Assembly: GCA_026982395.1 (NCBI GenBank)
Contig: JALSHD010000182.1
Location: forward strand, 1-40,804
Direction: 5' to 3'
Length of the DNA stretch: 40,804 nucleotides
From: Chromatiales bacterium
Lineage (GTDB): Bacteria > Pseudomonadota > Gammaproteobacteria > Thiohalospirales > Thiohalospiraceae
Below are positions 28,621 through 36,376 of the stretch, piece by piece. Every line of letters starts with the position of its first letter. The first letter of the stretch is position 1. The translations under genes were made by a program, and so were the position numbers. The notes under the pieces were generated by a model that was not told the origin of the DNA, ran no database searches, and saw only the letters and a list, made by a program, of their open reading frames with translations.

Positions 28621-28639
28621 TACATCTGAAATAGATGTA
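28621..28639. repeat. Inverted repeat in the divergent region
   Basis: TACATCT-GAAAT-AGATGTA is a perfect 7+7 inverted repeat with a 5-base loop. It lies 243 bases from the protease start and 618 from the cassette start. No U-tract follows, so it may be an operator rather than a terminator. Confidence 0.3.
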
Positions 28640-28950
28640 TCCGGGCGTTGATAGAAACAGGGCGCAAGCTTGATGAGGCAGTTTTTTTCGTGTTTTAAGT
28701 GGGAACGGTAGATGCCGGAATCAGAATTTTGACACGATGTCGATATTGAATCGTTCCGGCATGCCGTGTTTTTATCCCTGGTACTGTCAGCCGGCCAATC
28801 CCGGTTTACAATATGGCAAAACCTGTAATTCATTGAGGTATCTGGTTATCATGCAGATCAATTTGCCAACTAACCGCTTGCTACATGTTTTTCTGTTTCA
28901 GTTTGTTTGTATCAAGGTGCTTTTTGATAAAAATCTCGGTTGACAACTTC

Positions 28951-28979
28951 TTGACATTTTGTGCGGTTGTGTTTAGTTT
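28951..28979 (+). promoter_or_regulatory. Candidate sigma-70 promoter for the sorting cassette
   Basis: A perfect TTGACA (28951-28956) is followed after 17 bases by TAGTTT (28974-28979). A second TTGACA lies at 28940-28945. Transcription would begin near 28986, giving a leader of about 270 bases before the ATG at 29257. The -10 is weak (4 of 6). Confidence 0.4.
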
Positions 28980-29033
28980 TAGCGACAGTTACTCAGGTTA
29001 ATGAATCGATAGTTACCGCAGGGAGAGGGGGCG

Positions 29034-29264
29034 ATGGAGTCTGCGCGTATAGAGTGCGTGACTGGGCGGGAGGGCTGGCGCGAATGGCTGAAAAACGAGC
29101 CATGTCTGCCATCCCGTCAGGATCGCGCTCCGCTATTTCTGCTCATTGAGCAAATCCCACGTAAAAACAGAATATCGTATTATCGCACGAGCATCACGCC
29201 CGGCGGCGGAAGATGTGAGTCGTTCAGGAATGCGCCAATAATAATGGAGTTTTATCATGCGTAA
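29034..29264 (+). CDS. Possible small leader protein, 76 residues, unrecognised
   Basis: The frame begins with ATG after GGGAGAGGGGGCG and ends by overlapping the start of the next gene by 8 bases, as in translational coupling. The protein (MESARIECVTGREGWREWLK at the start) has no signal peptide, membrane segment or motif I recognise, and its composition is not clearly protein-like. It may be a coupled leader or chance. Low confidence. Confidence 0.22.
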   Translation: MESARIECVTGREGWREWLKNEPCLPSRQDRAPLFLLIEQIPRKNRISYYRTSITPGGGRCESFRNAPIIMEFYHA

Positions 29265-32200
29265 TAAATCTGTATCAGGAGTCAAGCCTCGAAAAGCTGT
29301 CAAGGCAGTGGTGGTGGAGCGTTTCCGCAGTGGCCTGGCTCGCTGTGTTCTGCTGCCTCTTGCACTAGCGGCTATTCCGTTTGGTATCAGCCAGGCCGCT
29401 TTTGAGCCGGTGGCTACCGGTCAGTTGGCTGCTGCCGGCAGCAAGCAGGGAGGCGTTTCCTGGGCAGATTTTAATGGTGACGCCTGTCTGGATGCGGCTG
29501 TAAATACAGATGAAGGTACTCTGTTGTATCAGCAGGGCAAGACGGAGGGTGGTTGCAGCGGGAATTTTGAGCACGTACGGACGTTCGGTGATGCGATACC
29601 GGCCCGCTCGGTAGTTTGGGGGGATTTCGATAACGATGGATTAGTTGACCTGGCTGTTAACCACGCTTACCAGATAGTTATATACAGGAACGTTAACGGA
29701 CAGGGTTCCGGATTTGCTCCAGTGGCAGATTTTAATCCTGGAAACTCCGAGGGGATGGCCTGGATTGACCATGATGCAGATGGTGACCTCGACCTGCTGA
29801 TAGAGAATAACGATTTTGGTATGCGTATCTATCTCAATGATGGCGGCATGCTGAGCAGTACAAACTTTACCGATATTCATACCGGTGAAGTGAACGGAGA
29901 GTATCTGGCGGCAACAGATTTTGATGTTGACGGGGACGTGGATTTTTATGTGCGCCGTCCGGGCACAGGGGATAATGATGCCGAGGCCGACCTTTTTGTT
30001 AATAACGGCGGGGTATTCGCCCGCAACACATCCATAAACGAGGAGTCGGTGAACGCTCAGAAAGGGGGAGTTGTATTCTGTGATTTTGACGGAGATGGCG
30101 ACTTCGATCTGGCACGCACCGACGCTGGAACGCTGGGTGTTTTTGAGCAGACAGGGGATTCCAGTGGCGTGTTTGCCGTCAAGCAGACATTTACCGGCAG
30201 TTACGCCGGTGTTGCCTGTGCCGATGTTGACAATGACGGCGATGTAGACCTGTTTTTTACCAGTCGCGGCGCAGGGAACAGCTTGCTGTACCTGAATGAC
30301 GGCAATTTCTCTTTTTCCCAGGATAATCTGAATATTACCGCGTCCGGCGCGGCGGCGGGGGTAGCCTTTGCAGATTACGATCGTGACGGTGACATGGATC
30401 TGCTGGTCAATCAGGATGGTGCCGCGACCGAGTTATGGCGCAATGGGCTAGCTCCTCTAAACTACCTCCAGGTCAGCCTGACCACCGGTGCTCGTGATGC
30501 AGTTGGTGCCACGGCGCGGCTGTATGACTGTGAGGGAACTCCGGTATCTGGTGTACGAGAGATTAATGGTGGCATGGGCCGGGGTAGTCAGGGTGCTCCG
30601 TTTGCCCATTTCGGTGGTATCGACCCATTTGGCATCTATGTAGTCAAAGCCAGATTCCCAGGTGGGCAGGAAGTTCAGCGAGCAGTTGTGCCGGATAGCA
30701 TTCCCGGCTATCAACTGCTGGTAATTGCGGAAGGTGAAGAGAGTGATCTGTCTCGGTGTATGGTCGCTGTCGATAGCGATAATGATGGTCTGACCGATGC
30801 GCAGGAGGCTGAATTGGGTACCGATCCTGGCAACCCGGACAGCGATGGCGATGGCGCCGGCGATGGTGCGGAGGTGGGAGACGATCCGGCTGCTCCGCTG
30901 GATGGTGACGGCGACGGCATCATCGATGCTCTGGACTCAGCCGTTGTTGATACCGACGGTGACGGAGTGATGGACCAGCAGGATCCAGCCAACAGCGATC
31001 CCTGCGTACCGACTGCTGACAACGCCGCCTGTCAGTCGCTCGACAGTGACGGCGATGGTCTGGCCAATGCACGGGAGGCAGAAGTGGGTACCGATCCCGA
31101 CAACCCGGACAGCGATGGAGATGGCGCCAATGACGGTGCGGAGGTGGGAGACGATCCGGCTGCTCCGCTGGATGGTGACGGCGATGGCATCATCGACGCC
31201 CTGGACTCCGCCACTGCGGATGCCGACGGTGACGGGGTGATGGATCAGCAGGATCCGGCCAACAACGATCCCTGTGTCCCCAACAGCGATAACGCCGCCT
31301 GTCAGGGACAGGTCGACAGTGACGGCGATGGTCTGAACGATGCAAGGGATATAGATGATGACAACGATGGTATCCCGGACGTTGCAGAAGGGGATGGCAG
31401 GGTAGACACCGATGCTGACGGTGTTCCCGATAGCCTGGATCTTGACAGCGATAATGACGGACTTTTTGATTTGACTGAGTCCGGTGCAGACGACTCCGGA
31501 CTGGATAGTGATAAAAATGGCCGTATAGATACCGGTTTTGGCGAGAACGGTCTGGCCAACAGTGTTGAGACTTCGGTTGATTCGGGTATTACGGATTACA
31601 ACGGTGATGGCGTACAGGATACCCAGAGAGACAGCGATGGAGACCGGATACCGGATTTTCGTGACATCGATTCAGATAACGACGGCATTTTGGATGTGAC
31701 AGAGGCCGGCTTGACTGATCCGGATCTCAACGGCTTCATTGGTGAGAACATTCCGTCGGTGAACGATAATGGTCTGGCTGAAGGCGCGGGTGTGATGCCG
31801 CCTCCCGATACAGATAAAGACACTGTGCCGGATTACCGGGATCTGGATACCGATAATGATGGGATTCCCGATGTTACAGAGGTAAACCTGCCAGATCCCG
31901 ATAACAATGCTTATGTTGGTACAGGTGTGCCGCCGGTTGTTGATAATCTGGGACGTGCCGAAGAGGCAGCGGTTGCACCTGTTGATACCGATGGCGATGG
32001 TACTCCTGATTACAAAGACCTCGACTCGGACGGTGATGGGAAATCGGATATTACCGAAGGGGGCGGTAGTGATGTCGATGGTGACGGTCGGGTAGATGAT
32101 TTCCGGGATCAGGATGGTGATGGTCTTGATGATTCCGTTTCTCCTCTCACCTCCGGCGGAACGCCATTGGGAGTACCCGACAGTGATAATGACGGGTTGC

Positions 32201-32388
32201 CGGATTATCGCGATATTTCGGCTGCTTCCGGAGATGAGCCCATACTGCAAACCGGCTTGAAAGGCGTTGGTGGTTGTACATTGAATCCAAATGCCGGCTT
32301 TGACCCTGTAATGCCGTTGCTGCTGGCTGTTGCCTTGATGTATCTGTTCAGCTCGAGGCGGCGGAGCAGAACAGAGCGTTCAGAGTAA
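29257..32388 (+). CDS. Secreted VCBS / UnbV / thrombospondin type 3 repeat protein with C-terminal sorting tail
   Basis: Large predicted surface protein, 1043 residues. A long basic N-terminus leads to a signal peptide ending in GISQAA (about residue 48). Residues about 68-385 contain seven FG-GAP/VCBS-type calcium loops (such as DFDNDGLVDLAVN and DVDNDGDVDLFFTS), a likely beta-propeller. Residues about 405-495 resemble the ASPIC/UnbV domain of CRTAC1. Residues about 505-990 are thrombospondin type 3 repeats rich in DxDGDG, including a 90-residue tandem duplication. The end is a tripartite tail: GGCTLNPNAGFDP (from 1005), a hydrophobic segment, and RRRSR. This resembles JDVT-CTERM-like sorting signals, and a CPBP protease is encoded two genes downstream. 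Confidence 0.92.
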   Translation: MRNKSVSGVKPRKAVKAVVVERFRSGLARCVLLPLALAAIPFGISQAAFEPVATGQLAAAGSKQGGVSWADFNGDACLDAAVNTDEGTLLYQQGKTEGGCSGNFEHVRTFGDAIPARSVVWGDFDNDGLVDLAVNHAYQIVIYRNVNGQGSGFAPVADFNPGNSEGMAWIDHDADGDLDLLIENNDFGMRIYLNDGGMLSSTNFTDIHTGEVNGEYLAATDFDVDGDVDFYVRRPGTGDNDAEADLFVNNGGVFARNTSINEESVNAQKGGVVFCDFDGDGDFDLARTDAGTLGVFEQTGDSSGVFAVKQTFTGSYAGVACADVDNDGDVDLFFTSRGAGNSLLYLNDGNFSFSQDNLNITASGAAAGVAFADYDRDGDMDLLVNQDGAATELWRNGLAPLNYLQVSLTTGARDAVGATARLYDCEGTPVSGVREINGGMGRGSQGAPFAHFGGIDPFGIYVVKARFPGGQEVQRAVVPDSIPGYQLLVIAEGEESDLSRCMVAVDSDNDGLTDAQEAELGTDPGNPDSDGDGAGDGAEVGDDPAAPLDGDGDGIIDALDSAVVDTDGDGVMDQQDPANSDPCVPTADNAACQSLDSDGDGLANAREAEVGTDPDNPDSDGDGANDGAEVGDDPAAPLDGDGDGIIDALDSATADADGDGVMDQQDPANNDPCVPNSDNAACQGQVDSDGDGLNDARDIDDDNDGIPDVAEGDGRVDTDADGVPDSLDLDSDNDGLFDLTESGADDSGLDSDKNGRIDTGFGENGLANSVETSVDSGITDYNGDGVQDTQRDSDGDRIPDFRDIDSDNDGILDVTEAGLTDPDLNGFIGENIPSVNDNGLAEGAGVMPPPDTDKDTVPDYRDLDTDNDGIPDVTEVNLPDPDNNAYVGTGVPPVVDNLGRAEEAAVAPVDTDGDGTPDYKDLDSDGDGKSDITEGGGSDVDGDGRVDDFRDQDGDGLDDSVSPLTSGGTPLGVPDSDNDGLPDYRDISAASGDEPILQTGLKGVGGCTLNPNAGFDPVMPLLLAVALMYLFSSRRRSRTERSE
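30772..31314 (+). repeat. Tandem 90-residue repeat inside the thrombospondin 3 region
   Basis: Copy 1 (30772-31041, 270 bases) and copy 2 (31042-31314, 273 bases) encode parallel 90-91 residue units of calcium-binding repeats; a third copy begins at 31315 and diverges. The stretch 30865-30914 is identical to 31135-31184 (50 bases), so the duplication is recent or kept similar by gene conversion. It is coding sequence, in frame. Confidence 0.85.
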
Positions 32389-32422
32389 TGGAAAAAACAA
32401 CATGGATATCAGGAATCGGGTT

Positions 32423-33424
32423 ATGAAAAGTGTAAAATGTACGGCTGCCATGATGATGCTGTGTGGGGCGATGGTTTCAGCCAACGCTGCTTCGGATTTT
32501 ACCAAGCGTTGGTATGGGGGAGCCGGGATCGGAATCTCTGAACTGGAGCCGGATCCCAACGGTACTGCGGTTAGCGTTGACAAGTCCCGCAGTTCGGGCG
32601 GCAAGATTTTTGTTGGTTATGACTTGTCGGAGCGCTTCAGCATTGAAGGCCACTATGCCGATCTGGGTGAGGCCAAAATGGCTCCCCGGGGAGAGGTCGG
32701 CTACAGGGAGTTCGGGCTTGGTGGACTGTATTACCTGTACAAACAGCATCCCGCGCATACCGGCTTTGGCTTTTTTGGCAAGGCGGGACTTGGCAAAATG
32801 GAGAATGACACCGATCTCACATACGAGCGTGTCAATGACTACAGCCTGTTCTATGGAGCTGGTCTGGAGTACGGCTTCAGGAATGGCTTGGCGCTAAGGG
32901 GAGAGATTGAGCTGTATGACAAAGATGCACAGTTTCTCACCATCAGCCTGATGAAGCGTTTTGGCGGGACCAGGGAGGAGCAACCTCAAACTGCGCCCGA
33001 GCCGGAACCAGTCGTGCTTGCTCCCGCTCCGGTTGCAGCCGAGCTGGTACTGGAACTTGAACCCGATCCCCTGAAAATGGCGCCGCTGGGTAAACTGGAG
33101 GTTATCTATTTTCTTACCAACTCGGCTGCGTTGACCGGTGAGGCGCGTGCTAAACTTGACCGAGTGGTCAGTGAGTTGCAGCGCGTTCCTGATGCCCGCG
33201 TCGAGGTGGCCGGTCATACTGACGACCGCGCAACCCGCAGCTATAATTTCAATCTTTCGCAACAGCGCACCCGCGTAGTGATTGATTACCTGACGAAGAA
33301 AGGCATTGCCCTTAAACGTTTGAGGCCTGCCGCTTATGGCGAGGACAAGCCTGCCGCGAGCAACGCAACAGAAGAGGGAAGGAGCCTGAATCGCCGGGTT
33401 GAGTTCAGGGAGCTGAAGCAGTAG
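32423..33424 (+). CDS. OmpA-family outer-membrane protein
   Basis: The 333-residue precursor has a signal peptide (MKSVKCTAAMMMLCGAMVSA, cleavage after NA), an N-terminal 8-strand barrel of the OmpA-like type (WYGGAGIGISELE to FLTISLMKRFGG), a Pro/Glu/Ala-rich hinge (about 178-208), and a C-terminal OmpA domain that binds peptidoglycan (VEVAGHTDDRATRSYNFNLS, RPAAYGEDKPAASNATEEGR, NRRVEF). I chose the ATG at 32423, which follows AGGAA (32411-32415) at 7 bases and gives a standard signal peptide; an ATG at 32402 lacks a ribosome binding site. It lies 34 bases after the VCBS protein and directly before the intramembrane protease. Confidence 0.92.
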   Translation: MKSVKCTAAMMMLCGAMVSANAASDFTKRWYGGAGIGISELEPDPNGTAVSVDKSRSSGGKIFVGYDLSERFSIEGHYADLGEAKMAPRGEVGYREFGLGGLYYLYKQHPAHTGFGFFGKAGLGKMENDTDLTYERVNDYSLFYGAGLEYGFRNGLALRGEIELYDKDAQFLTISLMKRFGGTREEQPQTAPEPEPVVLAPAPVAAELVLELEPDPLKMAPLGKLEVIYFLTNSAALTGEARAKLDRVVSELQRVPDARVEVAGHTDDRATRSYNFNLSQQRTRVVIDYLTKKGIALKRLRPAAYGEDKPAASNATEEGRSLNRRVEFRELKQ

Positions 33425-33441
33425 CAGAGAAATTATCGACG

Positions 33442-33879
33442 CTGTCCCGGCTGCTGCGAGACCGGCAGTTTTATGCCGCAGTAGCCGCGGGTCCGATAGT
33501 GTGGCTGATACTTTATTTTTTGTATCAGCCACAACCTTCCTGGCAACGGCTCATAGATAATAGTGGCTTGTTGCTGTTGCTGTGTTTAGTCTATCCGATA
33601 GTCGAAGAGCTGGCATTCAGGGGAGCCTTGCAGGGCTGGCTGCTTCGTTATCGAGCAGGAAAAAAACAGATCATTGCCGGATTGACCGGCGCCAACATAA
33701 TAACGAGCTGCCTGTTCGTGGCGGCTCATTTGTTCTACCAACTTCCTGTGTGGGCGTTGCTGGTTATTGGGCCTTCGCTGGTTTTTGGCTGGTTCAGGGA
33801 CAGGTATCAGAGTGTTGCCCCTGCTATTCTCCTCCATATCCTATATAATTCAGGCTATTTCCCGCTGTTTTTGACGTAG
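33442..33879 (+). CDS. CPBP-family glutamic intramembrane protease, sorting-tail type (MrtJ-like)
   Basis: Small multi-pass membrane protease, about 145 residues. The CPBP active-site motifs are present: EELAFRG (Glu-Glu-x3-Arg), a histidine in FVAAHLF, and LLHILYN near the end. The order LLRDRQF, GPIVW, YPIVEELAFRGALQGWLLR recalls the protease paired with JDVT-CTERM proteins, as I remember that family. The first ATG/GTG/TTG in frame is GTG 33499, which would cut the first membrane helix in half. The frame is open back to 33403, so I placed the start at CTG 33442; CTG 33451 or 33454, or the GTG, remain possible. It overlaps no gene and lies 13 bases before the next. Confidence 0.8.
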   Translation: MSRLLRDRQFYAAVAAGPIVWLILYFLYQPQPSWQRLIDNSGLLLLLCLVYPIVEELAFRGALQGWLLRYRAGKKQIIAGLTGANIITSCLFVAAHLFYQLPVWALLVIGPSLVFGWFRDRYQSVAPAILLHILYNSGYFPLFLT

Positions 33880-33892
33880 TACGACCATAATC

Positions 33893-34555
33893 ATGACAGA
33901 ACAATCCGTTAATTCTACTGATACTTCGCGCCGTTTTGGTTGTCTGCAGGTAGTCGGGATCGTAATGGTCGCCGTTATTGCAACTCTCCTGATAACGGTA
34001 TGGGTTGTAAAGAGCTATCTGTTTGTGTCCGAGTTCAACCCGGTTACTCTCGATCCCGAAGAGGAGCAGGTGCTCGAAACCAAACTGAAACGCCTGGATG
34101 TGCTGGAAACCGGCACCGGAGATATGTCGCTGGAACCGGAGGTATATAGCGAGGAGGGTGCAAAACGGGAGATCAATTTTACCGAAAGGGAGTTGAATGC
34201 CTTGTTGGCCAAAAATACCGATTTGGCGCGCAAGCTGGCCATCGATCTGGCTGATGACCTGGTCAGTATCAAGCTTCTGGTGCCAATGGATGAGGATTTT
34301 CCAATGCTTGGTGGAAAAATTCTTCGGTTGAAGGCCGGAGCGGAGTTTGCCTATAGAGATGAACGCCCGGTGGTTGTTCTGAAAGGGGTGACAATAATGG
34401 GCGTTCCGGTACCCAATGCCTGGTTGGGTGGCATAAAGAATATCGATTTGGTGAAGGAGTTTGGAACCGACGAGGGTTTCTGGAAGAGCTTTTCTGAAGG
34501 CGTGGCCGATATTCGTATCGAGGAGGGGCGTTTGAGGATAAAATTGAAAGAGTAG
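33893..34555 (+). CDS. Single-pass membrane protein of unknown function
   Basis: The 220-residue protein has a short cytoplasmic N-terminus, one membrane helix (about 18-40, VVGIVMVAVIATLLITVWVV) and an extracytoplasmic domain of 180 residues. The domain begins with an acidic segment (LDPEEEQVLETKLKRL), then INFTERELNALLAKNTDLA, IDLADDLVSIKLLVPMDEDF, and ends with RIEEGRLRIKLKE. The TERELNALL segment recalls DUF2140/YpmS-like lipid-binding proteins, but I cannot assign a family. It sits between the CPBP protease and the CFI-box protein, so a role in surface-protein processing or lipid handling is a guess from context. Confidence 0.75.
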   Translation: MTEQSVNSTDTSRRFGCLQVVGIVMVAVIATLLITVWVVKSYLFVSEFNPVTLDPEEEQVLETKLKRLDVLETGTGDMSLEPEVYSEEGAKREINFTERELNALLAKNTDLARKLAIDLADDLVSIKLLVPMDEDFPMLGGKILRLKAGAEFAYRDERPVVVLKGVTIMGVPVPNAWLGGIKNIDLVKEFGTDEGFWKSFSEGVADIRIEEGRLRIKLKE

Positions 34556-34621
34556 TTGTGCTGCGGCTGAGTGGTTACGATATATATTATTTCCGGGTTA
34601 ATGATTGACAAGAGTCACGCT

Positions 34622-36376
34622 ATGACAAAAGACAGGAGATGTCGGTTTTTCTGCATTCCTGAACGAGCTTGCTGGTCGGCCGTTGTTTTTGTTCTGGCGC
34701 TGGCGAGCACAATCTCTCTCGCTGCCGAACGCACTGTTCCCGGCGATTACAAGACTATTCAGGCAGCCATTGATGCCAGCCAGCCGGGTGATACGGTGCT
34801 GGTTGAGCCGGGGACCTATCGTGAAACCATTGCTCTGCGCAGCAATATTGTCATTCGCGGCCGGGAGACTGCACGGACACTGCTTGAGGGGGAAGGGGAG
34901 AATCCTGTTATCACCGCGGATGGGATTACCGATGCGCGGATCAGTAATTTTACCTTTGTGGATGCTTCCATTGGAGTGAGAGTCTCGGGTAATGCAGATG
35001 TCATCATCGCCGGTAACGTTTTTGATGTTGGAGGTAGCGGAACAGCCATAATGGTACTGGACCTTGCTGCCGCAGCGATCAGCAACAATACTTTTTATGG
35101 CAGTGCTATTGCCATCAATCGAGGGCACGATGGTGTCACCATCCGCAACAATATGTTTTACGACAATGGTACTGCCATTGCGCCTGCAAGTCTGACTGCA
35201 AACATCAGTTACAACGGCTTTCTCAACAACGATGAGGATGGACCGGTCGGTACCAATGCCATGCTCAACAAATATTTTCGCTTCATCAACATCTCCAGAA
35301 GGGATTTTCATCTGCGTTCCTCCTCTGAAGGGATTAATAAAGGAGATGTGAATGATACCGACATAATTGATGGTACCCGGGCGGATATGGGCGCCTACGG
35401 TGGTCCTTATGCTGACGCAACTCCCTTTCCAGTGTCTGGGCTCAGTGTCGAGAGTGATGGTGCGGATTCTGTCACTGTAAAATGGTCAGGCAATTTTTCC
35501 TACCTGACTGCGGGTTATAAACTGCATTACGGTATCGATGAGAATTTTCAGGGGAGCGGAGCATCTGAAGGGCCCTCGCCAATTGACGTTGGCAAGATTA
35601 CCAGTTACAAGCTAAACGGCCTTGCATTATTCCCTCCGGCCGGGTTGAGTGCTCCGGTGCTCGGGAACCCGGCGCCATCCAATCAGGCACTGCAACTCAA
35701 CTGGACTCCAGTCAGCGGAGCTGCCGGTTACAAGGTGTATTACGGAGTTGATTCCGTTGACGAACATGATATTGATGTCGGCAACAGCACATCGTACCGT
35801 ATTACCGGTTTGCAGAACGAGGTTGCCTATCGAGCGGCTGTTTCGGCCTACAGCCGGACAGAGTATTACTTCGCGGTTTCCGTCTATGACAGCACCGGTA
35901 ACCGGAATGAGAGTGTGCTTGCTGATGAAAGCAAGATCAGGGCTGGCGTGGGTCCCGTGGTGGAGAGCCCGCTTTCCAGCGAAGTAACCGCTTTTCCTGA
36001 AGCTATCGAACCCTATCCCAACCTTGCTGATGAGGGGTGTTTTATTGCAACTGCTGCATTTGGTTATTATTCCTCCCCCCAGGTACAACTGCTGCGCGAC
36101 TTTCGGGATCGCTATCTCTTGACCCATTCGCCCGGCAAGGCGTTTGTTGACTGGTACTACACTTATGGGCCAGCGGCAGCCCAATGGCTTGATTCCCACC
36201 CCGGGGGCAAGCCGGTGGTAAGGGTAGCCCTGTTTCCACTGATAGCTCTTGCTGCTTTACTGCTCAATGGCTTTTTTGTTTACCTGGCGTTGCTAATGAT
36301 GCTTTGCGGAATATTGGTTACAATGGGCGCGCTGTTTTTACGCAGAAACCCGTACTCCATCCTGAGGGAAGAATGA
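34622..36376 (+). CDS. Beta-helix / fibronectin type III protein with CFI-box C-terminus
   Basis: Exported or surface protein, 584 residues. A long signal region (MTKDRRCRFFCIPERACWSA to ISLAAE) leads to a right-handed parallel beta-helix (about 30-245; DYKTIQAAIDASQPGDTVLV is a typical start), then two fibronectin type III modules (about 255-345 and 350-445; WTPVSGAAGYKVYYG). The C-terminus is a CFI-box (GCFIATAAFG from residue 472, then VQLLRDFRDRYLL), followed by two to three hydrophobic helices. Starts at 34601 (ATG) or 34571 (GTG) are possible; I chose 34622, preceded by AAGAG (34610-34614). The stop overlaps the barrel gene by four bases. Confidence 0.85.
   Translation: MTKDRRCRFFCIPERACWSAVVFVLALASTISLAAERTVPGDYKTIQAAIDASQPGDTVLVEPGTYRETIALRSNIVIRGRETARTLLEGEGENPVITADGITDARISNFTFVDASIGVRVSGNADVIIAGNVFDVGGSGTAIMVLDLAAAAISNNTFYGSAIAINRGHDGVTIRNNMFYDNGTAIAPASLTANISYNGFLNNDEDGPVGTNAMLNKYFRFINISRRDFHLRSSSEGINKGDVNDTDIIDGTRADMGAYGGPYADATPFPVSGLSVESDGADSVTVKWSGNFSYLTAGYKLHYGIDENFQGSGASEGPSPIDVGKITSYKLNGLALFPPAGLSAPVLGNPAPSNQALQLNWTPVSGAAGYKVYYGVDSVDEHDIDVGNSTSYRITGLQNEVAYRAAVSAYSRTEYYFAVSVYDSTGNRNESVLADESKIRAGVGPVVESPLSSEVTAFPEAIEPYPNLADEGCFIATAAFGYYSSPQVQLLRDFRDRYLLTHSPGKAFVDWYYTYGPAAAQWLDSHPGGKPVVRVALFPLIALAALLLNGFFVYLALLMMLCGILVTMGALFLRRNPYSILREE

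Larger units (their letters stand above)
28379..29256. other. Divergent intergenic region, protease / sorting cassette
   Basis: Nearly 880 bases without a well supported gene, AT-richer than its flanks. It should hold promoters for the protease pair (minus) and for the six-gene cassette (plus). Seen here are an inverted repeat at 28621-28639, a -35/-10 pair at 28951-28979 and a weak small frame at 29034-29264. Searches by eye for a c-di-GMP, cobalamin or other known riboswitch core found nothing. Confidence 0.5.

Noticed and set aside
28552-28833. 93-codon minus-strand frame in the divergent region
   Set aside because: No ribosome binding site, no recognisable features, and it crosses the inverted repeat at 28621-28639.
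28980-29256. Riboswitch in the leader of the large surface protein
   Set aside because: I looked for the conserved cores of c-di-GMP and cobalamin elements and found none.
30772-32220. CRISPR-like or non-coding tandem array
   Set aside because: The periodicity comes from in-frame DxDGDG calcium-binding repeats in an intact gene.
33403-33510. Frameshifted fusion of ompA with the CPBP protease
   Set aside because: The OmpA domain is complete and ends normally at its TAG; the protease frame is a separate, overlapping-free unit with a start-codon problem rather than a fusion.
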